A stretch of 64,000 nt of DNA, from NCBI RefSeq assembly GCF_004320535.1, contig NZ_SIHY01000002.1:1-64000 (forward strand), in the 5' to 3' direction. The position numbers and the translations under genes are program-made. This document shows, one piece after another, positions 48,282 to 58,905 of the stretch. The DNA is from Arthrobacter sp. S41 (lineage in GTDB: Bacteria > Actinomycetota > Actinomycetes > Actinomycetales > Micrococcaceae). The stretch's first letter is position 1. Each line of letters starts with the position of its first letter. Below the pieces are notes generated by a model. That model had not been told where the DNA came from. It did no database searches and saw nothing but the letters and a program-made list of their open reading frames with translations.

Positions 48282-50282
48282 CTACTTCTCTTCTTCGGGT
48301 TTGAGCCGCTCTAGGACACCGGTAATAACCTTCTTATCCACGGTGGGCCACATCGGTGGCAGCGTGGCCTTCAAGAAGCTGCCATAGCGTGCAGTGGCCA
48401 TGCGTGAATCCAAAACCGCCACAACTCCGCGGTCATTGATAGAGCGAATGAGTCGTCCTGCACCCTGCGCCAACCGGATGGCAGCATGAGTCGCTGAGAC
48501 CTGCATAAAGCCATTGCCGCCGTGTTTAGCAACATCCTCGGTGCGGGCTTTAGAAATCGGGTCATCCGGACGCGGGAAGGGAATCTTGTCGATGATCACG
48601 AGTCGGCAGGAATCTCCGGGTACGTCGACACCTTGCCACAGGGTCATCGTGCCAAAGAGACAGGTGTCGCGTTCAGCTGCAAACTGTTCAACCAAGGATT
48701 TCATGCTTGCTTCGCCCTGGCACAGAATCTCCACGTCCAATCGTTCCCGAAGGATGCTGGCAGCTTCCTCTGCTGAGCGTTTGGAAGTGAATAGCGCCAG
48801 TGCGCCACCGCCCGAGGCCTTGATCAGGTCCTCGATTTCGTCCAAGGTCTCCGCGGCTAGCTGCCGGCCCGGCTTGGGTAGGTGCTTGGCAACGTAGAGA
48901 ATGCCCTGCTTTGGGTAGTCAAATGGACTACCTACGTCAACGCCGGTCCAGGTCGGAGCTCCTGCACCCATCAATCCCAAGGAACCCGCTACCGCATCAA
49001 ACTGCGAACCGATAGCCAGTGTTGCGCTGGTCAGCACTACAGTGCGGCCGTCGAATAGCCCCTCTCGGAGCTTTCCCGCCACCGACAATGGTGCCACGTT
49101 GAGTGTTGCCGGTTGCGAATCGTCAGCTTCAACATATCCGCGGCCTTCCACAAATTCGCGTGGTCGAGTTGTGTAGAGGACTTCTCGGCGTTCTTCGGAT
49201 TCAAGCATACGGATGGCATCATCCATCACTGCCTGCATCTGGGATCGAGCGGTCTGCCGTCCGCCATCTGCTGGTGCATTGGCTTCCGGTTTGGACAATG
49301 CAAGAATGAGCCGGGCCTGCTCCACAATGTCGTTGAGGGCAATGCCCATATCCTCACGCAGACCCTGTTCTAGCAGGCCGGTAGGAATTCCGGTCAAAGA
49401 CTTTTCAAGCCGGTTGGAAGCCTTGACCATCTCATCTACGTTGACTCCGCAATGGCGTTTAGCACCGCCTGCGGCTGTCATTACGGTACGCGCCGACAAT
49501 GCTCCAGAGACCGAGCTTGTCACTCGGTCTTGAAGCTCGTGGGCCTCGTCAATGATTGCTACTTCAAAGTCTGGAAGTACCGACAGGCCTTCGAAAGCTG
49601 AGACGGCTAGCAAGGCGTGGTTGGTAATCACGACGTCTGCTTCAGATGCCCGCGCGCGAGCCATCTCGGAGAAGCATTCGTCTGCCATGGGGCACTTTTG
49701 AGATCCCAGGCATTCCATTGCTGAAACTGAAACCTGTTTCCATGCCTTGTCGCTGACGCCAGGAACCAGTTCGTCACGGTCACCGGTATCGGTACGATCA
49801 GCCCATTCACGAAGCTTTAAGACTTCGCTGGCTAGCGGTGAGTAGGTCGTGCCCGCAGGGACGGCCGGCTCATCCATAGTGAACAGCGTGCCTTCATCAT
49901 CTGGGTATCCGCCGCCGAGTTTATATTGGCACAGATAATTTGAGCGCCCCTTGAGCAGGGCGACATCCATGGGACGCGAGAGCTTGCCCTTGAGAGATTC
50001 GAGTAACCGTGGCACGTCACGACCGACAATCTGCGCCTGCAGTGCCAGCGTAGCGGTGGAGACAATCACTGGCTTAGCGCTAGTTTGCGCGTGAGCCAGC
50101 GCCGGAATCAGGTAGCCCATGGACTTACCCGTTCCGGTGCCGGCCTGCACCAGCAAGTGTTCTTCATCTTCCAAGGCGGTCACCACATGCTTGACCATTT
50201 CCTGTTGGCCCGTGCGCATGGCACCACCCATGGAAGTGACCGCGGCCTCGAGAAGTTCCAGGGCCTGCTCTTGCTTATCCAT
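48282..50282 (-). CDS. dinG: DinG-type ATP-dependent DNA helicase
   Basis: XPD/DinG superfamily 2 helicase. Walker A GTGTGKS (about 49-55 from this start), a DEAH box (IIDEAHEL) and a cysteine cluster (CLGSQKCPMADEC with an earlier Cys) for a likely Fe-S cluster. I placed the start at the ATG at 50282, where GGAGAAC lies upstream, inside the last codons of hflX (ATGGATAA overlap, 8 nt), giving 666 aa. Unwinds DNA, possibly R-loops or G-quadruplexes, by family analogy. Confidence 0.92.
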   Translation of the reverse strand: MDKQEQALELLEAAVTSMGGAMRTGQQEMVKHVVTALEDEEHLLVQAGTGTGKSMGYLIPALAHAQTSAKPVIVSTATLALQAQIVGRDVPRLLESLKGKLSRPMDVALLKGRSNYLCQYKLGGGYPDDEGTLFTMDEPAVPAGTTYSPLASEVLKLREWADRTDTGDRDELVPGVSDKAWKQVSVSAMECLGSQKCPMADECFSEMARARASEADVVITNHALLAVSAFEGLSVLPDFEVAIIDEAHELQDRVTSSVSGALSARTVMTAAGGAKRHCGVNVDEMVKASNRLEKSLTGIPTGLLEQGLREDMGIALNDIVEQARLILALSKPEANAPADGGRQTARSQMQAVMDDAIRMLESEERREVLYTTRPREFVEGRGYVEADDSQPATLNVAPLSVAGKLREGLFDGRTVVLTSATLAIGSQFDAVAGSLGLMGAGAPTWTGVDVGSPFDYPKQGILYVAKHLPKPGRQLAAETLDEIEDLIKASGGGALALFTSKRSAEEAASILRERLDVEILCQGEASMKSLVEQFAAERDTCLFGTMTLWQGVDVPGDSCRLVIIDKIPFPRPDDPISKARTEDVAKHGGNGFMQVSATHAAIRLAQGAGRLIRSINDRGVVAVLDSRMATARYGSFLKATLPPMWPTVDKKVITGVLERLKPEEEK

Positions 50283-51936
50283 GAATGTTGAAGTTCTCCA
50301 ACTCTGCAGCCAAGGAATCACGTACCTTGACGATCATCCGAGTGCCATCATCTAAATATTCACTTTCCAGAATTTCAGATTCACTCTGGTGTAGCTTCGC
50401 GATCAAATCCCCACGGTTGTAAGGAATAAGAACTTCAAGCTGAATTCCGGGTCGTGGAATCAAGGCGCTGATCTTTTCAAGCAGCTCTTCAATTCCTTCA
50501 CCCGTGTGCGCCGAAACCACCGACGTGTTCGATTCACGGTTACGGATACGTTCAATGACAAATGGGTCAGCAACATCGGCTTTGTTCAGCACAATAACTT
50601 CAGGGATGTTCAGTGCGTCAACTTCGCCGAGCACCGTGCGTACCGCTTGAATCTGTCCTTCGGGATCCGGATGCGCAGCGTCAACCACGTGCAAGATCAG
50701 ATCCGAATCCGCGATTTCTTCCAAGGTTGAGCGGAAGGCTTCCACCAGCTGTGTTGGAAGGTTCGACACAAAACCGACCGTGTCGGCCAGGGTGTAGGTC
50801 AGACCGTCTTCCGTGGAGGACTGACGCACGGTTGGATCCAAGGTGGCGAACAGTGCGTTCTCCACCAAAACCCCAGCGTTAGTCAGGCGATTAAGCAACG
50901 AGGACTTCCCGGCGTTGGTGTATCCAGCGATAGCTACAGCCGGAACTTCGTTGCGTTTTCGGTTGGCGCGCTTGGCCTCACGAGCCGGCTTCATCGCCTT
51001 GATTTCACGGCGAAGCTTGGCCATGCGGTCGCGAATACGGCGGCGATCCATTTCAATCTTGGTTTCACCAGGTCCACGCGAACCGATACCGCCACCGGCA
51101 GCACCAACACGGCCACCAGCCTGACGAGACATCGACTCACCCCAACCGCGAAGGCGTGGCAGAAGATATTCAAGCTGAGCAAGCTCGACCTGAGCTTTAC
51201 CCTCACGGGATGCCGCATGCTGTGCAAAGATATCGAGAATCAAGCTGGTGCGGTCAATAACCTTGACCTTGACGATATCCTCCAGCGCACGGCGCTGGGA
51301 AGGTGCCAGTTCGGCGTCAACAACAACGGTATCGGCGCCGGTTGAGGCAACGATTCCGCGCAGTTCTTCAGCCTTGCCTGATCCAAGGAAGGTCGAAGGG
51401 TCTGGCTTGCTGCGTCGCTGAACGACGCCGTCAAGAACCTCAGAGCCAGCGGTCTCAGCCAGTGCAGCTAGTTCACGCAGGGAGTTTTCGGCATCAGTAA
51501 CTGTGCCTTCGTTCCAAATGCCGGCAAGGACTACGCGTTCTAGGCGCAGCTGGCGATACTCAACCTCGGTAACGTCTTCCAGCTCGGTAGACAGGCCGGC
51601 AACACGACGCAGAGCGCGTCGCTCAGCTAGATCGTCTTGGTCTCCGTCGAACTGGGACAGGCCAGAAGAGAAACGGTTCAGCGCTGTAGCTTGGCCGGAG
51701 AAGATTGAAGAATCTTCCTCGCCGAAGTGCTGGATTTGTGGACTCTGGGCTTCATCAGCTTCGAGGATCCGGTCGATAGCGGCCTGGATCTGGGCATCAT
51801 CCATTGATGCCGAATCGTGCTCGTGTGACTCGGAGTTAGTCATGGTCTCCTTAGAAGTACTTCGCTTTCCAGAATAGTGCCGAGGACCCCCACTTCGCGA
51901 CGTGGCGCGTTGGGAGTCAGTCGTTTCATCACTCAT
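50275..51936 (-). CDS. hflX: Ribosome-associated GTPase HflX
   Basis: GTPase that splits stalled ribosomes. An N-terminal HflX domain (about 130-320) precedes the G domain, with G1 GYTNAGKSS, G3 DTVGFVSNLP and G4 NKAD. Length is 553 aa; the N-terminal ~100 residues are acidic and low complexity. The ATG at 51936 has AAAGGA 7 nt upstream; another ATG (51843) has AAGGAG too close. Overlaps the helicase gene, suggesting one transcript. Confidence 0.95.
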   Translation of the reverse strand: MSDETTDSQRATSRSGGPRHYSGKRSTSKETMTNSESHEHDSASMDDAQIQAAIDRILEADEAQSPQIQHFGEEDSSIFSGQATALNRFSSGLSQFDGDQDDLAERRALRRVAGLSTELEDVTEVEYRQLRLERVVLAGIWNEGTVTDAENSLRELAALAETAGSEVLDGVVQRRSKPDPSTFLGSGKAEELRGIVASTGADTVVVDAELAPSQRRALEDIVKVKVIDRTSLILDIFAQHAASREGKAQVELAQLEYLLPRLRGWGESMSRQAGGRVGAAGGGIGSRGPGETKIEMDRRRIRDRMAKLRREIKAMKPAREAKRANRKRNEVPAVAIAGYTNAGKSSLLNRLTNAGVLVENALFATLDPTVRQSSTEDGLTYTLADTVGFVSNLPTQLVEAFRSTLEEIADSDLILHVVDAAHPDPEGQIQAVRTVLGEVDALNIPEVIVLNKADVADPFVIERIRNRESNTSVVSAHTGEGIEELLEKISALIPRPGIQLEVLIPYNRGDLIAKLHQSESEILESEYLDDGTRMIVKVRDSLAAELENFNIHG

Positions 51937-52264
51937 TCGTAATCCTTTGCAAAGGCAATCAAATCTGCAGTTAGTCAGGTGAATGCTGGGTTACCGAGGC
52001 GCAAAGTCGATTGGCAAGGAGTGTGATGCACAACTTACGGAAAACAAAAAAGACTTCGCCGTCTACTGATTCGCTGTTCGGGCACGCCAAATCGGCACGC
52101 CTGCTTCAGGGAAATCACGAGGTAACCACAGCGGTTACGTCTTAGACGAATACGAAAGTCATACGGAAAACTCTATCAGTGAAAATTCTGCTTGCCTATA
52201 TCGCTTTGATCACGTTGAATGCGCTGGTCTTTGGCCCGACGACGCACAACGATAAACTTTGGTC
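51937..52264. promoter_or_regulatory. Divergent intergenic region (hflX / RsmC-like gene)
   Basis: No gene is seen in these 328 nt. On the plus strand TTGGCC (52231-52236) and TAAACT (52253-52258, 16-nt spacer) form a promoter that would start transcription at the ATG at 52265. On the minus strand a 4-bp stem with T's (52047-52066) is too weak to call a terminator. Confidence 0.55.
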
Positions 52265-52870
52265 ATGACCTCGGATCATTACTTCACCGCCAGCCCGGCT
52301 TCGGCAGACGAACGTCGCACCATTGAGGTTGAGCTTAATGGCTCGACTCGCAAGGTTCAGACGGCTTCTGGGATCTTCTCACCCACCGGGCTAGACAAGG
52401 GCACTGCTGTTCTCTTGCAATACGTCCCGACCCCGCGCGGACGCGTATTGGACATTGGCTGCGGTTGGGGACCGATTACCTTGACTGCGGCGGAGCAGTC
52501 TCCCGAATCCGAAGTTTATGGCTTAGATGTTAATGAACGTTCCATCGAACTGACGCGACTGAATGCGCAGAGTTTGGGGCTGAAAAATGTCATTGTCGGT
52601 ACCCCCGATTCCGTTGACCCTCAGCTTCAGTTCGATACGATCTGGTCCAATCCCCCAATTCGCATCGGCAAGGAAGCACTACACGAGCTGTTGCTGCTGT
52701 GGCTTCCGCGCTTGGCACCGGGCGGAGATGCCTGGCTGGTAGTCCAAAAGAACCTGGGCAGTGATTCCTTGCAAAAGTGGCTTGTTGAGCAATTGCCAGC
52801 ACAATGGTCGGTGACTCGCGAAGCGACGTCCAAAGCGTTCCGTGTACTGAAGGTTTCACGTCCGGCCTAA
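52265..52870 (+). CDS. RsmC-like SAM-dependent methyltransferase
   Basis: Class I methyltransferase of 201 aa: SAM-binding motif I VLDIGCGWGPI (about 61-71), acidic LDVNERS motif II and the catalytic NPPIR (about 124-128). The latter resembles the NPPF of rRNA guanine-N2 methyltransferases RsmC/RlmG, so the product is probably N2-methylguanine in 16S rRNA. This short form lacks the N-terminal pseudo-domain of E. coli RsmC. The chosen ATG (52265) is preceded by a TTG in frame at 52259. Confidence 0.87.
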   Translation: MTSDHYFTASPASADERRTIEVELNGSTRKVQTASGIFSPTGLDKGTAVLLQYVPTPRGRVLDIGCGWGPITLTAAEQSPESEVYGLDVNERSIELTRLNAQSLGLKNVIVGTPDSVDPQLQFDTIWSNPPIRIGKEALHELLLLWLPRLAPGGDAWLVVQKNLGSDSLQKWLVEQLPAQWSVTREATSKAFRVLKVSRPA

Positions 52871-52879
52871 GCTGAACAG

Positions 52880-52922
52880 AAAAACTGCAGGACCTAGTTG
52901 AAACTAGGTCCTGCAGTTTTTT
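52880..52922. terminator. Bidirectional terminator (RsmC-like gene / dapF)
   Basis: A perfect inverted repeat with A- and T-runs (aaaactgcaggacctagt / actaggtcctgcagtttt, 6-nt loop) between convergent genes. Confidence 0.93.
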
Positions 52923-52939
52923 GCTTTGCTCAAAGACCT

Positions 52940-53875
52940 TTAGGCAGCGCCGATTACCCCGCGGCCCACAAGCTCAGCCGGGCCAGAAAGAATCGTGTCT
53001 TCTCCCCCGGCCGCATTTTCACGGAACTCTACGCCGACTACGCCTCCGGGAACTGCCACCGCCCATTGGTTGATCAATGCTGTGCCGCGAGCCCAGTAGC
53101 GGACGGCAGCTGCTGCCGCACACGCGCCAGTGCCACATGACAGCGTCTCTCCGACTCCACGTTCATGTACTCGCATGCGCACTTGAGCTACACCGTCTTC
53201 TTCGATCAACGGATCACTAGGCACCACAAATTCAACGTTGGTGCCGTTAGGTGGTGTTGGAGCCACATCTGGGGCCTGGAATAGATCAAGGCTTTCAAGC
53301 ATGTCGAGGTCAGGTAATGCCACCACGGTGTGCGGGTTACCCATAGTGATGCTCAAAGCTGGAAGGGCCTGCTCCCAGCCGCGAGGCTTAACCATGGAAT
53401 CGACGGACTCTGCCGTAGCTTTCTCTTCATGGATCAATCCCCATGGTCCAAGATTCACTGCATAACCATCGACAATCCGGGTAATGGTTTTGATCCCTGC
53501 GCGACTACCGATCTGGATGCTCTGACCTACCTGCAGATCGACTAATCCCTCTGCAATAAGAAAGTGAGCAAAAGCGCGTACACCGTTGCCGCACATTTCA
53601 GCAATCGAGCCATCGCCATTGCGGTAGTCCATGAACCAATAAGCGTCTGGATTCTCCACGGCCTGTGTCTGGTATCCAGAGACCTGAGCGGTGGGAACTG
53701 CACGGATCAATCCGTCACCACCAATGCCAAAGCGCCGATGGCACAGCGCTGCTACTTGCTGTTCGCTCAGGTCTAGCTGGCCTTCTGGGTCCGAGATCAA
53801 AACAAAGTCGTTTCCCGTGGCGTGACCTTTAGCGAAAGGTTGCCCAGCTAATTGTTCTAGTTCGGTGGTGTACAT
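52940..53875 (-). CDS. dapF: Diaminopimelate epimerase
   Basis: Converts LL- to meso-diaminopimelate for lysine and peptidoglycan, without a cofactor. The catalytic Cys pair lies in MCGNGVRAF (about residues 93-101) and SCGTGACAAA (about 248-257). Length is 311 aa. Last gene of miaB-miaA-dapF, 8 nt after miaA. Lysine itself may be the building block for the polymer locus, but the genes are not linked. Confidence 0.96.
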   Translation of the reverse strand: MYTTELEQLAGQPFAKGHATGNDFVLISDPEGQLDLSEQQVAALCHRRFGIGGDGLIRAVPTAQVSGYQTQAVENPDAYWFMDYRNGDGSIAEMCGNGVRAFAHFLIAEGLVDLQVGQSIQIGSRAGIKTITRIVDGYAVNLGPWGLIHEEKATAESVDSMVKPRGWEQALPALSITMGNPHTVVALPDLDMLESLDLFQAPDVAPTPPNGTNVEFVVPSDPLIEEDGVAQVRMRVHERGVGETLSCGTGACAAAAAVRYWARGTALINQWAVAVPGGVVGVEFRENAAGGEDTILSGPAELVGRGVIGAA

Positions 53876-53883
53876 CGATACTC

Positions 53884-54810
53884 CTAGCGTGTTGGTGCTT
53901 CGCTGGCCGAGCCAACGAGGGAAAGTGCTTTACCAATCAGGTCCGGTTCAGTGGGATTCAGCCAGCTCACCCGCGGGTCAGCGTTGAACCAGGTGATCTG
54001 ACGACGGGCAAATTTACGGGTGGCGATAACAGTCTGGTTGATTGCCTCAGCCCTACTGATTTCTCCATCGAGATAATCGGTGTACTGCTGATAACCGATG
54101 GCGCGTGAAGCAGTTTTTCCCTCACGTAGCCCGTGTTCGAGCAGTCCTGCAACTTCTTCGGCTAGTCCCATCGCATCCATTTTGTGTACGCGTGATTCCA
54201 ATGCTTCATGCAACGCCGAGCGATCGTAATTTAGTCCGATCTGAATGGCGGGAGCAAAATACTCGCGCTGTGGCATGTATGAGCTGAAGGGTCGGCCCGA
54301 GATTTCAAAAACTTCTAATGCCCTGACAGCTCGACGCACATCAAGATTTCGCGCAGCTGAAATGGGATCAACATCAGCTAGTCTACGGCGCAAGTCTCCG
54401 TCGCCCATAGCTTGAACTTCTGCGTCCAAGCGCTGACGAACATCAGGATCGGTGGGCGGAAAATCGATCACGTCCAAGGCAGCACGCACGTAGAGGCCCG
54501 AACCGCCCACCATAACCGGGACTTTTCCGCGTGCCCGGATATTCGCAAAATGCTCTCGTGCTTGGGCTTGGAAGGTAGCCACGGAAGCTTCCTGAGTAAT
54601 GGACAAGGTATCCATCAAGTGGTGCGCAACTCCGCCACGTTCGGACACAGGAAGTTTTGCTGTTCCAATATCCATGCCGCGGTAAAACTGAAGCGCATCG
54701 GAGTTGACAATTTCCCCGTCCAGTTCCTGGGCGAGGGCGATGGCTAGATCGGATTTTCCGGTGCCGGTGGGACCGACTACTGCGATGACTGGTAATTGAG
54801 AATTTCTCAT
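53884..54810 (-). CDS. miaA: tRNA dimethylallyltransferase
   Basis: Adds a dimethylallyl group to A37 of tRNAs reading UNN codons. P-loop GPTGTGKSD (about 13-21), substrate region [17 protein letters not shown]. Length is 308 aa. It lies 4 nt after miaB; MiaB then methylthiolates the product. Confidence 0.96.
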   Translation of the reverse strand: MRNSQLPVIAVVGPTGTGKSDLAIALAQELDGEIVNSDALQFYRGMDIGTAKLPVSERGGVAHHLMDTLSITQEASVATFQAQAREHFANIRARGKVPVMVGGSGLYVRAALDVIDFPPTDPDVRQRLDAEVQAMGDGDLRRRLADVDPISAARNLDVRRAVRALEVFEISGRPFSSYMPQREYFAPAIQIGLNYDRSALHEALESRVHKMDAMGLAEEVAGLLEHGLREGKTASRAIGYQQYTDYLDGEISRAEAINQTVIATRKFARRQITWFNADPRVSWLNPTEPDLIGKALSLVGSASEAPTR

Positions 54811-54814
54811 TCGG

Positions 54815-56344
54815 CTAGCTGCGCACCTTCAAAGTTGGCATACCCAAATTTGCACGGCCAGCAGTAGAGCTAGTTCCTATACTCGGTACACCGCAGCTTT
54901 CTGCCTGCGCCCGATCCCACGCATCTCCGGCGCGCGAACGACGTAGTTCAAACTGTTCCAGGCTCGGATCTGAGACTAAGTGGAAGGCAGCTACTTCGGT
55001 AATTGGTAAGGTCACTAAATCTCCGGGTCGAGGGGTTGGTGCACCGGCCGGCACTGAGAAGTGAACAAGACGCTGGTCCTGTCCCCGACCGGCCATGCGG
55101 TGCGTTTCTTCAGACTTTCGTCCGGATTGTTCGGTAACCATAACCTCAACAGTACGGCCAAGTTGCTTGGCGTTCTCCTCTTTGGAGATCCGATCTTGCA
55201 AAGCGGTGAGACGTTCGTAGCGTTCTTGGACCACTGCTTTGGGCAGCTGATCTTCCAAAGTTGCTGCCGGTGTCCCGGGCCGCTTGGAATATTGGAAGGT
55301 GAAGGCGGAGGCGAATCGCGACGCTTCCACAACATCCATGGTCGCTTGGAAATCTTCTTCGGTTTCTCCGGGGAATCCAACAATGATGTCGGTAGTTATC
55401 GCTGCATTCGGAATTTGTTCGCGGACTTTGTCCAAGATGCCCAAGAATTTTTTGGAGCGATAGGAACGGCGCATATCCTTGAGCACCTTGTCTGAACCGG
55501 ACTGCAGTGGCATGTGCAACTGTGGCATGACATTGGGAGTCTGGGACATCGCCTCGATGACGTCATCAGTGAACGCAGCAGGGTGTGGACTGGTGAACCG
55601 GACGCGTTCCAGTCCCTGGATCTCTCCGCAGGCACGCAATAATTTGCCGAAAGCTAGACGGTCACCAAATTCGACTCCGTACGAGTTTACGTTCTGACCT
55701 AAAAGAGTGACCTCAATGGCACCATCATCAACGAGTGCTTGAATCTCCGCCAGAATTTCTCCTGGTCGCCGGTCTCGTTCCTTACCGCGCAGGGAAGGAA
55801 CAATGCAGAATGTGCAGGTGTTATTGCAGCCCACCGAAATGGAGACCCACCCGGCGTAAACCGACTCACGTCGCGTAGGCAAAGTGGATGGAAAGACATC
55901 CAACGATTCAAGGATCTCCAGCTCCGCCTTTTTGTTGTGCTCTGAACGAGCCAGCAACGTGGGTAGAGAACCAATATTGTGGGTGCCAAAAACGACATCT
56001 ACCCAAGGTGCCTTTTTGAGGATCGAGTCTCGATCCTTCTGGGCAAGGCAGCCGCCCACAGCGATCTGCATGGTTGGACGTTCTGCTTTGATGTTTTTGA
56101 GAATACCGAGGTTTCCGTAAAGCTTATTGTCCGCATTCTCGCGAACTGCGCAGGTGTTAAAGACGACGACATCGGCGACTTCATCTTCGCGCTCTTCTGG
56201 TTTGCGGTTCAGTCCCGCGTTTTCTAACAGACCTGAAAGACGCTCAGAGTCATGGACATTCATTTGGCAGCCAAAGGTACGCACTTCATAGGTTCGCGTC
56301 GCTTCTTCAGCGGTCGAGTTGCTATTGGTTTGTTGCTCAGTCAC
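54815..56344 (-). CDS. miaB: tRNA-2-methylthio-N6-dimethylallyladenosine synthase
   Basis: Radical SAM methylthiotransferase acting on i6A37. The N-terminal MTTase domain (about 18-135) begins [16 protein letters not shown]; radical SAM cluster CNNTCTFC (about 172-179, CxxxCxxC) with RGKERDR; C-terminal TRAM domain. Length is 509 aa, with a short extra tail. Starts with GTG. It is the first gene of the miaB-miaA-dapF operon. Confidence 0.96.
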   Translation of the reverse strand: MTEQQTNSNSTAEEATRTYEVRTFGCQMNVHDSERLSGLLENAGLNRKPEEREDEVADVVVFNTCAVRENADNKLYGNLGILKNIKAERPTMQIAVGGCLAQKDRDSILKKAPWVDVVFGTHNIGSLPTLLARSEHNKKAELEILESLDVFPSTLPTRRESVYAGWVSISVGCNNTCTFCIVPSLRGKERDRRPGEILAEIQALVDDGAIEVTLLGQNVNSYGVEFGDRLAFGKLLRACGEIQGLERVRFTSPHPAAFTDDVIEAMSQTPNVMPQLHMPLQSGSDKVLKDMRRSYRSKKFLGILDKVREQIPNAAITTDIIVGFPGETEEDFQATMDVVEASRFASAFTFQYSKRPGTPAATLEDQLPKAVVQERYERLTALQDRISKEENAKQLGRTVEVMVTEQSGRKSEETHRMAGRGQDQRLVHFSVPAGAPTPRPGDLVTLPITEVAAFHLVSDPSLEQFELRRSRAGDAWDRAQAESCGVPSIGTSSTAGRANLGMPTLKVRS

Positions 56345-56517
56345 CCGTTAAGATTACCGAAACTTCGGTGGTACAGAAATATAGGTAACCCTAGGGTGAA
56401 CCCCGGCTCCCCCACCTACGGCGGTGATCTTGTCGGGCCGTCGCCTGCGTTGATCTTCCAGATAAGATAAATCAGAGTAGTCGGGTACAAGATCATCTAA
56501 GACGAGGAAACTTGGGC

Positions 56518-56808
56518 ATGCGTAGCTCCCGAAAGCGGTCAACAAGTTCCACTCCACCGCGGCCAAATCTCTCGCGGGGCATGAAAAAATTTCATTGGTG
56601 GATGGCTTCGCTAACGGCTCTACTCGTGCTGGTCGTACCGATTACGATCGGTGTCATCCCGCCGATCGATTACAAAACAGATAAATTGCTCTTTAATATT
56701 GGGCTGATCTCGGTGCTTGTTGGCGTGTGCGTCATAAGCATCTGGGTCTTCCAGAGCGTGGATGATTGGATCTTCCGGTTGAGCAGGCATTCCAAACGGC
56801 GAGAGTGA
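56518..56808 (+). CDS. Small two-TM membrane protein
   Basis: 96 aa: basic N-terminus rich in Ser/Pro/Arg, two membrane helices (about 28-47 and 59-81) and a basic tail. GAGG precedes the ATG at 10 nt; a TTG two codons upstream (56512) is another start. Divergent from miaB and converging on recX with a 3-nt gap. No family recognised. Short palindromes (ccgaaacttcgg at 56359; accctagggt near 56388) lie in the divergent region. Confidence 0.65.
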   Translation: MRSSRKRSTSSTPPRPNLSRGMKKFHWWMASLTALLVLVVPITIGVIPPIDYKTDKLLFNIGLISVLVGVCVISIWVFQSVDDWIFRLSRHSKRRE

Positions 56809-56811
56809 CCG

Positions 56812-57681
56812 CTAGATCTCAGATCCGAAGCGCTCTTCCCATTCTTCGCGAGCAACTTTAAAGGCCATACCGCCGTTGTAACCTTTACGCCCGAGCATTC
56901 CTACCAACCGGCGCAGCGACCTATCTCGATCTACCCCCATCGATTCTGGGCGTAGTTTGGCACGGACAAGTTCACGAGCTCGCTGTTCCTCAGCCTCGTC
57001 GTCAATTTGTTCGAGCGCCTCGGCCGCAAGTTCATCGTCCACGCCTTTAGAACGTAGCTCGTGTTTGATGGCTCCGCGGGCAAGTCCGCGTGAACGGGCA
57101 CGAGTGACTACCCAGGACTTGGCGAATCGTTGGTCATCAACCAAATTGATCTCTGCATAGCGCTCGATGACTTCATCAGCGATCTCTTCTGGGCATTCCT
57201 TGTCCAGCAGTTTATCTTTGAGCTGCTTGGCAGTCTTGTCACCAGCCGTTAGTTGGCGAAGCAAGATACCGCGAGCTTTTTCTCGCCACTGATCATCGCT
57301 AAGCTCTTCGGGTTCTCCCGATTCACGAGCTGCCTTACGCGCTGCACGCGTCTCGCGTCGTTCTTTTTTTGAAGGTATTGCTGGCGCAGGTGTTACCGGT
57401 GCCGCAACGATGCGTTGCATGGCTTCGCGAATTTCGTCGATGCTCTCAGGTTTTTTGTCATCCTCCTGAGGCAAAGGCGCAATAATGACAGGCTTTTGCT
57501 CTGTGCTAGCTCGCGGCTCATTGGCTTTGGCAGCAAGCTTCGATTGGATTTCTTCCGGATCAGGCTTGGCCCAGTCTGGCATGTCCTCAAAGTCACCCTG
57601 AAACTCTTTGGAAACGGACGTAGCGTCCGACCCGGATTTGTATCCGGGTCGGACGCTACGTCGTTGGAAGCTTGAGCTCAC
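56812..57681 (-). CDS. recX: Regulatory protein RecX
   Basis: Helical-repeat inhibitor and modulator of RecA filaments. The conserved RecX core is C-terminal (about 130-285; RGILLRQLTAGDKTAKQLKDKL and ARSRGLARGAIKHELRSKG). The N-terminal ~130 residues are charged and poorly conserved. Starts with GTG overlapping the recA stop by one base (TAGTG). Codons 7-22 contain a perfect 21-bp hairpin that may restrain translation or transcription relative to recA. Confidence 0.94.
   Translation of the reverse strand: MSSSFQRRSVRPGYKSGSDATSVSKEFQGDFEDMPDWAKPDPEEIQSKLAAKANEPRASTEQKPVIIAPLPQEDDKKPESIDEIREAMQRIVAAPVTPAPAIPSKKERRETRAARKAARESGEPEELSDDQWREKARGILLRQLTAGDKTAKQLKDKLLDKECPEEIADEVIERYAEINLVDDQRFAKSWVVTRARSRGLARGAIKHELRSKGVDDELAAEALEQIDDEAEEQRARELVRAKLRPESMGVDRDRSLRRLVGMLGRKGYNGGMAFKVAREEWEERFGSEI
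57617..57662 (-). repeat. Perfect 21-bp inverted repeat inside recX
   Basis: Arms 57617-57637 and 57642-57662 are exact reverse complements with a 4-nt loop. It begins about 19 nt into recX and 20-odd nt after the recA stop. As RNA it would be very stable, so it resembles an attenuator or stability element between the two genes, embedded in coding sequence (peptide SVRPGYKSGSDATS). Confidence 0.9.
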
Positions 57682-58733
57682 TACTTGTCGCCCTCGACAA
57701 CTCGCAGTTCTGTCTCGTCTTCTTCAGCTTCGTCCTTAGGTATGACGCCAAGCTTCTGCAAGATCTGACGTTCTAGTTCATCAGACAGATCTGGGTTATC
57801 GCGCAGGAAGCGACGAGCGTTTTCCTTACCCTGTCCCAGCTGGTCTCCGTCATAGGTGAACCAAGCACCGGACTTCTTGACCAGGTTGTGCTCTACACCC
57901 ATGTCGATGAGGGAGCCTTCACGCGAGATTCCGTGACCGTAAAGGATATCGAATTCTGCTTGCTTGAAAGGAGGAGCCATCTTGTTTTTGACAACCTTGC
58001 AACGAGTGCGGTTACCAACTGGGTTGGTGCCCTCTTTCAAGGTTTCAATTCGACGGATATCAATACGAACCGAAGCGTAGAACTTCAGTGCCTTACCGCC
58101 GGTGGTGGTTTCTGGGCTGCCGAAGAAGACACCGATCTTTTCACGCAACTGGTTGATGAAGACTGCAGTGGTCTTCGAGTGCGAGAGGCGGCCGGTGATC
58201 TTACGCAGTGCCTGCGACATCAGACGAGCCTGAAGGCCAACGTGGCTGTCGCCCATTTCGCCTTCAATTTCTGCACGGGGAACCAAGGCGGCAACGGAGT
58301 CAATGACGATGATGTCTAGTGCGCCTGAGCCCACGAGCATATCCATGATTTCCAATGCTTGCTCACCGGTATCTGGCTGAGAAACAAGCAGGGCGTCGGT
58401 GTCCACACCGAGCTTCTTGGCGTATTCAGGATCCAAAGCGTGCTCAGCATCGATGAATGCTGCAACGCCGCCGGCCCGCTGCGCACTGGCTACAGCATGC
58501 AAGGCAACGGTGGTCTTACCCGAGGATTCTGGACCATAGATCTCCACCACGCGACCGCGTGGCAGGCCGCCAATTCCCAGAGCGACGTCCAATGCGACCG
58601 AACCGGTAGGAATTACTTCAATTGGTGCACGGGTTTCATCGCCCAAACGCATGACCGAGCCCTTGCCATAGGCCTTGTCGATTTGTCCGAGGACAGCTTC
58701 TAGAGCCTTTTCTCGATCATTATTTGCTGCCAT
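57681..58733 (-). CDS. recA: Recombinase RecA
   Basis: Strand-exchange ATPase that also triggers LexA cleavage. Walker A GPESSGKT (67-74), Walker [14 protein letters not shown]-terminal acidic tail. Length is 350 aa; no intein. Precise LexA box at 58906-58919, about 170 nt upstream. Overlaps recX by one base. Confidence 0.98.
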   Translation of the reverse strand: MAANNDREKALEAVLGQIDKAYGKGSVMRLGDETRAPIEVIPTGSVALDVALGIGGLPRGRVVEIYGPESSGKTTVALHAVASAQRAGGVAAFIDAEHALDPEYAKKLGVDTDALLVSQPDTGEQALEIMDMLVGSGALDIIVIDSVAALVPRAEIEGEMGDSHVGLQARLMSQALRKITGRLSHSKTTAVFINQLREKIGVFFGSPETTTGGKALKFYASVRIDIRRIETLKEGTNPVGNRTRCKVVKNKMAPPFKQAEFDILYGHGISREGSLIDMGVEHNLVKKSGAWFTYDGDQLGQGKENARRFLRDNPDLSDELERQILQKLGVIPKDEAEEDETELRVVEGDK

Positions 58734-58905
58734 GGTTCACCTTTGCTCGTGCAAGCCTCTAGCGACCTGCTCATGATTTATGTCCTGCTGTAGACAGTAT
58801 GCTCGTCCACCGACACTTTGGACTCGGATAGCCCTCAAGTGTGGACAATCTCAGTGCGTAAGTTTTTGTTGCAGTTTCCTGCGTTGCTTCTAGGATAAGC
58901 ATATC

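Noticed and set aside
52047-52066. Attenuator-like hairpin with T-run upstream of hflX
   Set aside because: The stem is only 4 bp; too weak to call.
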